A stretch of 64,000 bases of DNA from positions 62,001-126,000 of the forward strand of contig JAJDYY010000002.1 in the NCBI GenBank assembly GCA_022824965.1, given 5' to 3'. The notes under the pieces were generated by a model that ran no database searches, was not told the origin of the DNA, and saw nothing but the letters and a program-made list of their open reading frames with translations. Both the position numbers and the translations under genes were made by a program. Shown here one piece after another: positions 8,741-17,775 of this stretch (positions are counted from its first letter, which is position 1; each line of letters opens with the position of its first letter). The stretch is from Gammaproteobacteria bacterium (GTDB lineage: Bacteria; Pseudomonadota; Gammaproteobacteria; UBA4575).

Positions 8741-9901
8741 TTACATATTCGCTTTCCGAGCGACATGTCCTAGGTCCTGCAGTATCTTTTGCATGCGCGT
8801 ACGGATCATCGCGCGCACCTGTGCCATGTTCTTGCCGCCCGCGAATACACTGCATACGGGTTCATATTGCTGAATCTCCTCTTCAGGATGAGGCCGGTCT
8901 GCCGTCCACAGGGGCCAGTCAAAGCGGGCCGGCACCTGCATCGGCTCCGAAGCGTAGACCAGTGCATGTGCACGAAGCGGGCGCTCGCCGGACATCGGGG
9001 CGAGTTTAGCATGTATGCAGGCATCCATATGTGCGCCGATCAGATGGCCCTGCCGAGTCTCGTACAGTTCGTAGGTAGCCGGGATGCGCGGGTTGATTTC
9101 AAGCACATGCACGCAGTCATTCGAGAGGATGAAATCGATACTGTTCAGGCCTACCAGGTTGAATTCCCGGGTCAGGCAAACCGTGTAGTGAAGTGCCATG
9201 CTTTGCTGTTCCTGGGTGAGTTCGGCCCGGTTGACCGCGCCCTCGTACACATAAGGCCTGTCAGGCCCGCATGTCCTGTGCCACAGGGTGTTGAACCCCA
9301 GCACCTCAATGTTGGCACCATCGGCCAGAAATGTCAGGGAGAAACTCAAGCCCTCCATTTTTCTTTGCAGGTAGACTGACGGATCGTGGCCGGACTCACG
9401 CGTGCAGGGAGCAATCCCCCGACCCCCTACACTCTTTGAATTTTTCTGCAACCACAGACCGGGGTCCCCCCGAACCTGCGAGAAGCAGACTTGCGGGTAA
9501 CTGATCGAGTTTTTGTCCAGTGCCGAAAAAAATGTTTCCGGATCCTTGCAGCGGCGAAGAACTGTGCTCGAGTTGCCGATGACCCTGGGCGCCCCGATGT
9601 CATCCAGCAAACCGGGGGCAAACTCCAGTGCCGAGTCGTAGAGCAGGCCTTCCAGGGAATATTCGCCCTGAAGTTCGCGCACAGCTTCAGCTACTTCCAT
9701 CTCCCGCAGACCCAGTAGAGTGCGCGGGACTTTCCGGCTGACCGCCGATGCCGCACAGGTGTCTACATCGGCAAACCCGTCCACCACTGCAACAGGATAG
9801 CCCCTCGCCTTCAGGGCTTCTGCGATTGCCCGGCCTGATGTGGCTACAACCAGGTAAATACGCCTATCCCCGTTTGATCTCCTTGGCCATTCCAAATGCA
9901 T
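8741..9901 (-). CDS. ATP-grasp protein of the H4MPT cluster
   Basis: About 386 residues. After an N-terminal domain (YLVVATSGRAIAEALKARGY) comes an ATP-grasp region with WLQKNSKSVGGRGIAP as the glycine loop and DCVHVLEINPRIPATYEL as the metal site. Related proteins are regular members of bacterial H4MPT clusters and are thought to be ligases in cofactor synthesis, but no reaction is proven for this type. The start is uncertain: the ATG at 9901 overlaps the 3' end of mtdB by 38 bases, and no better start was found after the mtdB stop. This is the third ATP-grasp enzyme in the cluster. Confidence 0.75.
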   Translation of the reverse strand: MHLEWPRRSNGDRRIYLVVATSGRAIAEALKARGYPVAVVDGFADVDTCAASAVSRKVPRTLLGLREMEVAEAVRELQGEYSLEGLLYDSALEFAPGLLDDIGAPRVIGNSSTVLRRCKDPETFFSALDKNSISYPQVCFSQVRGDPGLWLQKNSKSVGGRGIAPCTRESGHDPSVYLQRKMEGLSFSLTFLADGANIEVLGFNTLWHRTCGPDRPYVYEGAVNRAELTQEQQSMALHYTVCLTREFNLVGLNSIDFILSNDCVHVLEINPRIPATYELYETRQGHLIGAHMDACIHAKLAPMSGERPLRAHALVYASEPMQVPARFDWPLWTADRPHPEEEIQQYEPVCSVFAGGKNMAQVRAMIRTRMQKILQDLGHVARKANM

Positions 9902-10766
9902 GCTCAAAGTGCAAAAAGACCGGCTTGTCAGCAGCGCGCATTTCCTGCAGAAGTCTGTGCTGGGTCTGGTATTTCACATTGCCGATGACAAGCGCTCCGA
10001 TTCCGACAGCGCCGCTGCTGGAGCCCTCGACCGCCTTGCAATCATCCATGGCGTCCAGTCCTGCAATCCCCGAAGGCGGCACTGCATTGACATCTGCAAC
10101 GACCTTCAGTTCCGATGCGCTTTTGATGTGCTCCTCGGATATGACCTGTACGCCGGCCGCAACTGCCGCCAGGATGACGTCAGCACTTTTTGCGACCTCG
10201 CCGATCATGCTGTTGGCCTCACCCCGTATGCCCGTTTCACCGTCACCGTACTCACGGTTGCACAACTCGGCCACTTGCTCCGACTTTTCTTTTTTACGTC
10301 CCATGATCTGCACATCTGCACCCGCTTTGGCGGCAAGAACGGCAGCCGCGGAACCTACCGGACCGGTTCCACCCATGATGACGACATGCTTGCCTTTAAG
10401 ATCGGTATCAAACTTTTCTTTCAGTCCCTGCTCTACGCAGGCCATCATCCCGGCTGCTGTCGTGAAGGCACCGCTTGGGTCGGCAAAACAGGAAGTCTCA
10501 AAGGGAGGCACCATTGATGACTCGCAGATTTTCAACATGCCCATCACGAGGTGCATGTCGCGTCCACCCAGGAATACTCCCGTGCGTTTGGCACCTGCAG
10601 GACCCCGGGAGAATATGGCATCCTGAATCAGGGCTTCCACCTCGTCTGTCTCAACGTTGGTATAACCAACGGTATTGTCCCAGCCGGCATCCAGAGCCAT
10701 ATTGACATCGAACGGGCTCAAGTTCTTTGCCGGTGTAATCATGTGTAGGATGTAAGGTTTTTCCAT
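9864..10766 (-). CDS. mtdB: NAD(P)-dependent methylene-H4MPT dehydrogenase
   Basis: MtdB oxidises methylene-H4MPT to methenyl-H4MPT and passes the hydride to NAD+ or NADP+. The 300-residue protein shows the Rossmann motif HVVIMGGTGPVGSAAAVLAAKAG at about residue 128 and the family blocks ILHMITPAKNLSPFDVNMA and GVFLGGRDMHLVMGML. A ribosome site (GAGGGAAAC) lies before the ATG. It stands directly after mptG and overlaps the next ATP-grasp gene. NAD+ versus NADP+ preference cannot be decided by eye. Confidence 0.95.
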   Translation of the reverse strand: MEKPYILHMITPAKNLSPFDVNMALDAGWDNTVGYTNVETDEVEALIQDAIFSRGPAGAKRTGVFLGGRDMHLVMGMLKICESSMVPPFETSCFADPSGAFTTAAGMMACVEQGLKEKFDTDLKGKHVVIMGGTGPVGSAAAVLAAKAGADVQIMGRKKEKSEQVAELCNREYGDGETGIRGEANSMIGEVAKSADVILAAVAAGVQVISEEHIKSASELKVVADVNAVPPSGIAGLDAMDDCKAVEGSSSGAVGIGALVIGNVKYQTQHRLLQEMRAADKPVFLHFEHAFGMAKEIKRG

Positions 10767-10851
10767 TGTTTCCCTCTTGAAGTGGAGATGTTCTGATGAT
10801 CGGGTCTACCGTCCGGCTGCCTGCCAAAACGGAGAGTCTGTCCCTGGGGCT

Positions 10852-11859
10852 TCAAGACTCAGCGGCTTCGGAAATGGACGCTATGTCCTGCTGCAGGATA
10901 ACGGCTCCAGAGTTTTTCCCCGACACTATTCTAAATCGCAGGTCTTCATTCCCAGCAAACCGTGTTTGCAGGTCGCGCAACAGTGTATGTCCTTGTATTT
11001 CACTGCCAACAAAGGCAAATCCCAGTGGCCCCCATGAACTCTGCCCGACCCCTTCGATACCCAGAGACTCTATGTATTCAATAGCTTCACCGACGGAGCG
11101 ACTAGTATAGCGCCCCCCCTGGGCCGATGCGAAGTAATCACCAATGCATCTCTGGAGTCTGCTGACCCCTTGACTGAACATTTCCAGATTTTGCTCGGAA
11201 ACTGCAGGCAGGATCTGCATCAGCACCAGATGACACAAATGCGCGGCAGATTCCGGTGAAAAAGCTGGCAAGGTCGAAAACAGCTCACTTTCATCGTTAC
11301 CGTGCATCCCTTTTTGGGTCGAGTCAATAATGAAAACCATGCGCCAGGCTGGCGGAAATACCAGCCGCGAGACCACGGGTGGAACCAGATCATGGGCACT
11401 CTTCCCAGCGTCCAGCAAGAACCCTCCCTGCTGGAACGCACCAATACCGACACCAGACCTTGCTCCTCGACCGAGAGTTTCGGCAATATCTGAAGGCGTG
11501 CAGTCGAGCGAATACAGCCTGGAAATTGCAGTGCCCACGGCCAGTGCCAGTTGTGTCCCAGAACCCAGCCCGGAATGTGCAGGGATTTGTTCCAGCACTT
11601 CAATTTGACACCCCCCGCTCAATTGCCTGGCTGCAAAAAACCTCTTTGCAACATCGTGCACACGGCCTGCAGGGTCACCCAGCACATCGATATGATCCTG
11701 GCGCCGGGCGATGATCCGCGTGGCAATGCCGTCAAGCGTTAATCCCAGACTCCCGAACCGCCTGCCCAGGCTGCCTTCAAGATCCAGAAAACCGAGGTGC
11801 AAGCGGGCCGGGGCTTCTACGTAGACGGGCAAGCTGTCCATATCCACAATTCTATTCAA
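10852..11859 (-). CDS. mptG: Beta-ribofuranosylaminobenzene 5'-phosphate synthase
   Basis: This GHMP-kinase-fold enzyme joins p-aminobenzoate to phosphoribosyl pyrophosphate with loss of CO2, the committed step that distinguishes H4MPT from folate. The 335-residue protein begins with VEAPARLHLGFLDL, typical of the family, and has the phosphate loop IPAHSGLGSGTQLALAVG at about residue 91. A late segment SSWGPLGFAFV matches the conserved C-terminal part. It heads the mtdB-mch-fae run and is preceded by a small unknown gene 25 bases upstream. PabB in the same region can supply its substrate. Confidence 0.93.
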   Translation of the reverse strand: MNRIVDMDSLPVYVEAPARLHLGFLDLEGSLGRRFGSLGLTLDGIATRIIARRQDHIDVLGDPAGRVHDVAKRFFAARQLSGGCQIEVLEQIPAHSGLGSGTQLALAVGTAISRLYSLDCTPSDIAETLGRGARSGVGIGAFQQGGFLLDAGKSAHDLVPPVVSRLVFPPAWRMVFIIDSTQKGMHGNDESELFSTLPAFSPESAAHLCHLVLMQILPAVSEQNLEMFSQGVSRLQRCIGDYFASAQGGRYTSRSVGEAIEYIESLGIEGVGQSSWGPLGFAFVGSEIQGHTLLRDLQTRFAGNEDLRFRIVSGKNSGAVILQQDIASISEAAES

Positions 11860-11884
11860 TTCTTCAAACCTGGGTCTTGAATTT

Positions 11885-12124
11885 TTACACCCATTTCAGC
11901 AGATAATAAATCAGCTGCCCTTCCGATGACTTGGATGGCCCTACCACCTTGGCTGCGAATCTTTTCTTGTCAGGATCGGCGGCTGCCTGTGCCTGTTCGA
12001 TATCACTTTTGATTTCCACACAATTTGCGGCGAATCTTTTACGGCTGCGCTTGGGCACATACACGACCGCGTATTGAATCTTGGATACGCCTCCTTCAGG
12101 ATCCGGTGGCACCAAGCCTCTCAA
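11885..12124 (-). CDS. Small conserved-looking protein upstream of mptG, function unknown
   Basis: A 79-residue basic protein with SKIQYAVVYVPKRSRKRF, a helix-like acidic middle and the ending GQLIYYLLKWV. I do not recognise a domain. The start is unusual: the reading frame opens with TTG at 12124 after a ribosome site GAGGTGA. A second strong site (GAAGGAGG) lies inside, about 10 bases before an ATT codon at the point where the lysine-rich core begins, so an ATT start is also possible. It is on the same strand as mptG with a 25-base gap and probably shares its transcript, which hints at a role in cofactor synthesis or C1 metabolism. Confidence 0.6.
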   Translation of the reverse strand: MRGLVPPDPEGGVSKIQYAVVYVPKRSRKRFAANCVEIKSDIEQAQAAADPDKKRFAAKVVGPSKSSEGQLIYYLLKWV

Positions 12125-12197
12125 GGAATCACCTCAATATGCCTTCGGATTGGATCCGATCGATCTCGCCACTCGTAATACTATTTGCCGTCACGGG

Positions 12198-13574
12198 TTA
12201 AACCTTCCTCCAGCTCGATGTCCCGTCCGGGCGATCCTGAATCTGGATACCCATTGCAGTAAGTTGTTCCCGGATCTCATCGGCCTGCTTGAAATTCCTC
12301 TCTTTTTTTGCACTGGATCTCAACTCCACCAGCCTGAGAATCTCTGCTTCGTCGATCTCGGACGTCCCCCGAAACCATACCGCCGGATCCTGTTGCAAAA
12401 TCCCGAGCATTCTGCCTGCCGCCAGCAACTGTCCTTTCAGCGTCTCCCTTGCATTTTGTCCCGAGGCCGTCTTGACCTGTTTTGCCAGCCTGTGCAACTC
12501 GGAAATCGCAGCAGGAGTATTCAGGTCGTCCTCAAGGGCATCCGTGAACATGTCAGGCACTTCGAAAGCGGATGTGTCGATTTCAACATCCTGAAGATGA
12601 TTCAAAACCTCATACAGGCGGTCCAGATTCCTGCGTGACCGGTTCAGAATTTCGTCGCTCCAGTCCAGCGGGCTGCGGTAATGCGTGCCCAGAAGTGCAA
12701 ACCGGATGGCTTCACCCGGTGCCTGCTCAAGCAGGTCTTGCACCAGCAGGACATTGCCCAGGGACTTGGACATTTTTTCACGATCGACATTGATAAAACC
12801 GTTGTGCATCCAGTACCGGCTGAGAAGCTTACCACCATGCACACAGGTGCTTTGCGCCCTTTCGTTCTCATGATGTGGAAAAACCAGGTCCTGACCACCG
12901 CCATGAATGTCGATGGTTTCTCCGAGGTGCTGCTCGATCATCGTCGAGCACTCGATATGCCAGCCCGGTCGCCCCGCACCCCATGGACTGTCCCATGCCG
13001 GCTGACCCGCATCGGATGGCTTCCACAGGACAAAATCCGTGTCGTCCCTTTTGAAGGGCGCAACATCCACACGTGCACCTGCAATCAATTCTCTCAGGTT
13101 GCGCCCGGAAAGTGCCCCGTACCCAGAATAGGAAGGCACGTGGAACAACACATGGCCTTCGGCTTCATAGGCGTTTCCTGCTGCCACCAGGCGCTCGATC
13201 ATGTCAATGATCTGCTCCATATGGTCGGTGACCCTGGGCTCAATGACAGGTGCAAGCACCCCGAGGTCTGTCATGTTCTGGTGGTAGGCCCGGGTATAGC
13301 GGGTGCTGATTTCCCCGATGGAAACCTTCTCCTTTGCGGCCGCTGCATTGATCTTGTCATCGACGTCCGTGATATTGCGCACATAGACGACCTGCTCGAA
13401 TTTCTGCATGAGCAGGCGGTAGAGCACATCGAAAACCACGGCGGGTCGGGCATTTCCGATGTGAGGAAAACTGTAGACCGTGGGACCACAGACATACAGA
13501 GTCACACGCCTGGGGTCTGCCGGAACAAATTCCTCTTTTTTGCGCGAGGCTGTATTGAAAATTTGAAGGGTCAT
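12198..13574 (-). CDS. cysS: Cysteinyl-tRNA synthetase
   Basis: Class I synthetase charging tRNA-Cys. It has the HIGH motif as PHIGNARP at about residue 36, the zinc-binding start YVCGPTVY, the zinc-site block PGWHIECS, the GGGQDLVFPHHENE segment and the KMSKS loop EKMSKSLGN. ATG 13574 begins MTLQIFNTASRKKEEF as in the family; an upstream frame to 13637 is not needed. The 458-residue length is normal. It sits between the fhc and mpt blocks on the same strand and breaks up what would otherwise be an unbroken C1 cluster. Confidence 0.97.
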   Translation of the reverse strand: MTLQIFNTASRKKEEFVPADPRRVTLYVCGPTVYSFPHIGNARPAVVFDVLYRLLMQKFEQVVYVRNITDVDDKINAAAAKEKVSIGEISTRYTRAYHQNMTDLGVLAPVIEPRVTDHMEQIIDMIERLVAAGNAYEAEGHVLFHVPSYSGYGALSGRNLRELIAGARVDVAPFKRDDTDFVLWKPSDAGQPAWDSPWGAGRPGWHIECSTMIEQHLGETIDIHGGGQDLVFPHHENERAQSTCVHGGKLLSRYWMHNGFINVDREKMSKSLGNVLLVQDLLEQAPGEAIRFALLGTHYRSPLDWSDEILNRSRRNLDRLYEVLNHLQDVEIDTSAFEVPDMFTDALEDDLNTPAAISELHRLAKQVKTASGQNARETLKGQLLAAGRMLGILQQDPAVWFRGTSEIDEAEILRLVELRSSAKKERNFKQADEIREQLTAMGIQIQDRPDGTSSWRKV

Positions 13575-13623
13575 GACGGTTCCGGGGAAATCTGCTGTAC
13601 ACCGATAACCGGCTATCGGTACC

Positions 13624-14010
13624 TCACTCCGGGCCACCCTGCCACATCATCTGGTAACCGATTTCATAGGTCTCCGTGGCATAGCCGCCCAAGGCCTCGA
13701 ACTTTTCCCTGAAGACATCATCCGCGTGTGATTCCTCATGCTGCTCAAAGGATTCCCAGTAGGTGACAATGGCGACATGCTCACTGGTCTGTTCCTTCGA
13801 GGCAATGGAGCCTTCATCAGAGACAAATCCTGCAAACTTGAATACCTGCCCGCCGAGAAAACCTCCCTTGTCGTCACCGTAGGTATTCTTGACCGTATTG
13901 CACATCTCTCCTACTGCAAGCTCTATATCCTCTTCGGACACCCCTTTTTTCAGCTTGACAACGTTGTACATCATCACGCACCCGTACGGGACGCTCAGCG
14001 CATCAAACAT
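13624..14010 (-). CDS. Small protein, possibly of the dimeric alpha-beta barrel type
   Basis: A 128-residue protein with the pattern MYNVVKLKKGVSEEDIELAVGEMCN, then a beta-rich part (GGQVFKFAGFVSDEG), HVAIVTYWESFEQHEESH and FREKFEALGGYATETYEIGYQMMW. The layout of strands with 'VTYWESFEQHEESHADDVF' resembles antibiotic-biosynthesis-monooxygenase-like or EthD-like dimeric barrels, but no active-site motif is certain. ATG 14010 is preferred because GAGGAG lies 6 bases before it. It stands between ferredoxin reductase and cysS on the same strand. Function unknown; a stress or redox role is only a guess. Confidence 0.6.
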   Translation of the reverse strand: MFDALSVPYGCVMMYNVVKLKKGVSEEDIELAVGEMCNTVKNTYGDDKGGFLGGQVFKFAGFVSDEGSIASKEQTSEHVAIVTYWESFEQHEESHADDVFREKFEALGGYATETYEIGYQMMWQGGPE

Positions 14011-14162
14011 CGCAACTCCTCGGACTCGCAAGCCCCTTGTAGACACTGTGAATACATACTCTATTCGATTTTACGGACATTGGAAAACAGGTGCAGAAAC
14101 CTCACCTGTGAGGCCTGTACCGGGTCTGCGGGCAGGCCAGGGGCTGTGGTCAGCCAGGCAGG

Positions 14163-15542
14163 TCAGCCGTTCGCGACCGCCAGCATCTCGGCCTGTCGGG
14201 TGAATTTCTCGCGTGGCTTGCCCTTGGGTTCTCCTGCGGCAACCTCGGCGGCATCAATTTTCTCCCACTGGATGAAATTGACATGGCGCACACCGTTGCG
14301 GCCCAGGATTTGATACAGACCCTCGCGACCCGGTCTGTCTGCATCGAGTTGGCCGAGATCTGCCAGCAGGGACTCTACCGATTCCACCGCACAGGCACGG
14401 TTGGTGCCGATAATCCCGGAAGGTCCACGCTTGATCCAGCCCGCCGTGTACAGTCCGGGCACCACGGCACCACCCTGTTCCGAGGTGATGCGCCCCGCAT
14501 CGTTGGGAATGGTGCCCCAGCGGTCGTAAAAGGGGACTCCGGGAATGGGCACCCCGTTGTAGCCAATGCTGCGAAACAGGATCCCGCACGCGATCTCTGT
14601 TGTCTGTCCTGTGCCTTGCGCTGATTGCCCGAAGGGCTCTCCGGACAACTCATTGGCCTCGAATACAACCTTCTCCAGCCGTTCCCCGCCCTCCAGTCGC
14701 AGCGGGCTCTTTAAGAATGTTGCAATGCAGATTCGCGGCTTGCCCGTATCCTCGGAACCTGCGAACTGATGAAAAATCTCGACATTCTTCTTGTTGCCCC
14801 GGCCCGCCTTGGAATTGATTTCCTCTTCGCTTGCCGGGTTCAGTTCCAGTTCCACAGGATCAATATAGGGGCGGCAATTTTCAATCTCCAGGAATTCCTT
14901 GAGCTCCTTGGAGGCAAACTTTGCCTGTGCCGGCCCTCGCCGGCCCACCACGTAAATCGTTCGGACCCTGCTCTCTGCAAGTGCATCCAGGGCATGCTGC
15001 GCAATATCGGTATGCTTCAGTTCATCGACGGACTTGGCCAGTATCCTGGCCACATCGGCTGCTACATTGCCCTGGCCGATCACGACGGCGGTCTCATGGG
15101 ACAAGTCAAAAGTCCGGTCCCGGTAATCAGGATGCCCGTTGTACCAGCCAACAAATTCCGTGGCAGTGTGGCTTCCTGCCAGATCTTCTCCGGGTATGCC
15201 GAGCTGGCGATCCGTTTCCGCGCCACAGGTGTACATCACCGCATGATACGTCTGCTGCAGATCCTCCGCCGTGATGTCGACTCCGACCGTGACATTGCCG
15301 ACAAAATTGAACTCGGGATTCTGGGCAACTTTCTTGTAAACCTCGATGGCCTGCTTGAGCTTGGGATGATCAGGGGCAACCCCGTTGCGCACTAGGCCAT
15401 AGGGGGCGGGAAGCCTTTCAATCAGGTCGATCTCAACATTCAGACCAGACTTGATCAGTGCTTCTGTGGCATAAAATCCGCTCGGACCGCTTCCTATAAT
15501 GGCCACGCGAAGCGGGCTAGATTCATCGCCGAGACTGCTCAT
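14163..15542 (-). CDS. Ferredoxin/adrenodoxin-type NADP+ reductase
   Basis: A 459-residue flavoprotein of the FprA/adrenodoxin reductase family. It binds FAD through VAIIGSGPSGFYATEALI at the N-terminus and NADP(H) through TAVVIGQGNVAADVARILA at about residue 151. A C-terminal GLYTAGWIKRGPSGIIGTNR completes the FAD site. Such enzymes move electrons between ferredoxin and NADP(H). It directly follows a 7Fe ferredoxin gene (gap 97 bases) at the end of the fhc operon, so the two likely form an electron-transfer pair. Whether it accepts electrons from the Fhc complex is an inference. Confidence 0.88.
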   Translation of the reverse strand: MSSLGDESSPLRVAIIGSGPSGFYATEALIKSGLNVEIDLIERLPAPYGLVRNGVAPDHPKLKQAIEVYKKVAQNPEFNFVGNVTVGVDITAEDLQQTYHAVMYTCGAETDRQLGIPGEDLAGSHTATEFVGWYNGHPDYRDRTFDLSHETAVVIGQGNVAADVARILAKSVDELKHTDIAQHALDALAESRVRTIYVVGRRGPAQAKFASKELKEFLEIENCRPYIDPVELELNPASEEEINSKAGRGNKKNVEIFHQFAGSEDTGKPRICIATFLKSPLRLEGGERLEKVVFEANELSGEPFGQSAQGTGQTTEIACGILFRSIGYNGVPIPGVPFYDRWGTIPNDAGRITSEQGGAVVPGLYTAGWIKRGPSGIIGTNRACAVESVESLLADLGQLDADRPGREGLYQILGRNGVRHVNFIQWEKIDAAEVAAGEPKGKPREKFTRQAEMLAVANG

Positions 15543-15639
15543 GTGACGTTCCCGTACTCGATATCAATTTGGCTGCGAGCTTGTACAACAAGAAAGTGCA
15601 GAGCAGGACCGCCAGAATCATGCTTAACCGTATCAGCAC

Positions 15640-15945
15640 CTAGAACCCTAGGTCTGCCTTGCGTTGCTCGGCTTCAGGCAAAGCTTCCATCGGTTCCTCA
15701 ATTAATGGCAAGTCCGGTGCTTTTTCAGCATTGATCTCGATCCACTGCTCCTGTCCTTCAGGCAGGTCATCTTCCTCAAAGATTGCCTCTACGGGGCATT
15801 CCGGGATGCAGGCGCTGCAGTCAATGCAGACGTCCGGGTCGATATAAAGCATCTCATCATCATAATGAAAACAGGCCACCGGACACACGGCAACGCAGTC
15901 TGTAAAGCGACATCCTTTACAATTTTCTGTTACGACTGTAGTCAT
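15640..15945 (-). CDS. fdxA: 7Fe ferredoxin (3Fe-4S/4Fe-4S), FdxA type
   Basis: A 101-residue ferredoxin. The cysteine pattern NCKGCRFTDCVAVCPVACF followed by CIDCSACIPECPVEAIF is that of the Azotobacter FdI/FdxA family, which holds one 3Fe-4S and one 4Fe-4S cluster. An acidic tail follows. A strong ribosome site (GAGGAGAT) precedes the ATG. It lies between fhcC and a ferredoxin-NADP reductase on one strand, suggesting use as electron carrier for this operon, though FdxA proteins are often general carriers. Confidence 0.92.
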   Translation of the reverse strand: MTTVVTENCKGCRFTDCVAVCPVACFHYDDEMLYIDPDVCIDCSACIPECPVEAIFEEDDLPEGQEQWIEINAEKAPDLPLIEEPMEALPEAEQRKADLGF

Positions 15946-16019
15946 GAAATCATCTCCTCTACTGCAAACTGTACCAGACTATACAAACTGAAGGGGCTGC
16001 GGTGGCCGTAAACTGGCCC

Positions 16020-16841
16020 TCACTGGCCTGAAAAAAGCAGTATTTCTCCCCGATTGAGCTCCACCGCGTCTCCACTGTACCGGTCATACTTTCCATTGAT
16101 ATGCTTGTCCGTGATTTTTTCTCCAAACCCATGTTCCTGCAACCTGATCAGATAGAGACGCAGGAACAATGGCTGATATCTACACGAATACTCGAAACTA
16201 GGCAATATCTGGGACTCTCCGAAACAGGCGACGGTGCCGCGCACCATGCCCGCACCCGTGCGCACACCCGTGTTGCCCATCACGACAATGGTCCCTGCTC
16301 GCATGCTTACCGCGGTAAAATCTCCAGCATCCCCGCCGATCGCGATGAATCCACGGCGCATGGAGTTACCGACTTCATTCTTGACATTGCCATGGATGAA
16401 GATTTCACCACCCGTAATGCCCGTCGACTGTCCCCTGAAGGCGCCGCCAACCATATGACCGGCATCACCAAACACTGTAATTCGCCCCCCGGACATCTCC
16501 GGCCCTACCCAGTCCGTAGCATCTCCCTTGACCAGGATCTCACCGCCGGACATCCCGATGCCTACATGCATGCCGACATTTCCCTCGATGATCACACGGC
16601 CTTCTGCCATGCCGGCACCAATCATTTTCACCCTGGAAAGGTCACCTTCGATGTGAATATCCGGAGTTCCCCTTCCCGTGACCTTGAAAAAATCACCGAC
16701 CTTGGCCTTGACGTTTCCGTGCATCACCTGCAGGTGTTCGATTCCCAGTTCCGACAGCCCCGCAATCGAAGCAGGACTCAGGGTCTCCGCCTCCAATGGG
16801 ACCTGTGGTTCCGTGTGCATATGCAGCAATGTAGTACTCAT
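16020..16841 (-). CDS. fhcC: Formylmethanofuran dehydrogenase/hydrolase complex subunit C
   Basis: A 273-residue beta-helix protein of the FwdC/FmdC family, related to the C-terminal domain of glutamate synthase. It shows the repeating right-handed helix pattern GDLSRVKMIGAGMAEGRVIIEGNVGMHVG, then GGEILVKGDATDWVG and MSGGRITVFGDAGHMVG. In the complex it serves as a scaffold next to FhcA and FhcD. Last of the fhc structural genes in the usual order B-A-D-C, it is followed 74 bases on by the ferredoxin gene. Confidence 0.94.
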   Translation of the reverse strand: MSTTLLHMHTEPQVPLEAETLSPASIAGLSELGIEHLQVMHGNVKAKVGDFFKVTGRGTPDIHIEGDLSRVKMIGAGMAEGRVIIEGNVGMHVGIGMSGGEILVKGDATDWVGPEMSGGRITVFGDAGHMVGGAFRGQSTGITGGEIFIHGNVKNEVGNSMRRGFIAIGGDAGDFTAVSMRAGTIVVMGNTGVRTGAGMVRGTVACFGESQILPSFEYSCRYQPLFLRLYLIRLQEHGFGEKITDKHINGKYDRYSGDAVELNRGEILLFSGQ

Positions 16842-16878
16842 ACCAGACTACTTGTAATTTTATTTATAATCAATTGTT

Positions 16879-17775
16879 CTATTTAAGGATATCATGCAGG
16901 TGAAACTTGTATTTTCCAAGTTCTCCTCCGTAATTTCCCGCAGTAATGATCAGGGTTCCTCTTGACGCTGCCGCGTGGATGCCACGGCGCATGGCCTGCT
17001 TGACTACCTCCTCGTTCAAGCCGTCCACGACAATCTCGTACCCGGCCGCCACGTTTTCCGGAAGCGTTTCCTGGCCTGAAATCGAACGCAAGGTGGGGCA
17101 GTACCTGTCATTGGTCGAGGCGATCATGGACTTGTAACGCGAACCGACCTTGCTGCCAGACCCCACGACTCCCTGGGGAAACGGCAGGAATACCCCCGCC
17201 ACCTCACGCATGGCATTGCTCGCCGCGGTCGCTGCACGCAGTGCAATCCGCTGGCTTGTCCCCAGAATAATCAGGTTTCCGCCGCCCACGGCAGGCTGGA
17301 TTCCAAAGGACTCCTCGACGATAAACTCACCTTCCATGACCGGGATTCTCCACATTCGGCGGCCATCTATGAGTTTGCTGATCTGGTATCCATCTCCGAA
17401 AAAGCGCAGCTTCCCACCTACGGAAACCGTCTTCTCGGATTCCAGCCCATTGTATGCAGCCGTTGTGGGACAGGTCATGACACACTGGCCGATCCGGTCA
17501 ATCAACTGACCTGCAATTGCCTTGCTGCTCATGGTGAACAGCAACACGCTGACGCCAGGGCGTCGGTCTGGAGTAGCCTCCGGAGGGACTTCACACTCGA
17601 CCGCTGCTTCTAGCTTGCAGCGGATAACCGAGGTGGCGAACCCGGTCATGGATGCCGCCGCGGCGCGCGCCCACTGCTTGGTGTCCGCCGTAATGACGAC
17701 ACGCGCACCCCACATCCCGAAAGCCTCCGCAAAGGTATCCGTGATTTCCGTTTTCTTGATGCGCATGACTTTCAT
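16879..17775 (-). CDS. fhcD: Formylmethanofuran:H4MPT formyltransferase
   Basis: FhcD (Ftr) moves the formyl group between H4MPT and methanofuran. The 298-residue protein has the family blocks ITDTFAEAFGMWGARVVITA, GQCVMTCPTTAAYNGL, GGKLRFFGDGYQ and ESFGIQPAVGGGNLIILG. It starts with an ATGA overlap on the stop of fhcA, showing translational coupling. In bacteria it is part of the FhcABCD complex. The first ATG (MKVMRIKKTEI) or the fourth codon could be used. Confidence 0.95.
   Translation of the reverse strand: MKVMRIKKTEITDTFAEAFGMWGARVVITADTKQWARAAAASMTGFATSVIRCKLEAAVECEVPPEATPDRRPGVSVLLFTMSSKAIAGQLIDRIGQCVMTCPTTAAYNGLESEKTVSVGGKLRFFGDGYQISKLIDGRRMWRIPVMEGEFIVEESFGIQPAVGGGNLIILGTSQRIALRAATAASNAMREVAGVFLPFPQGVVGSGSKVGSRYKSMIASTNDRYCPTLRSISGQETLPENVAAGYEIVVDGLNEEVVKQAMRRGIHAAASRGTLIITAGNYGGELGKYKFHLHDILK

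Noticed and set aside
12681..13712. A 343-aa plus-strand frame opposite cysS
   Set aside because: cysS has all synthetase motifs; the opposite frame is a GC-driven artefact.
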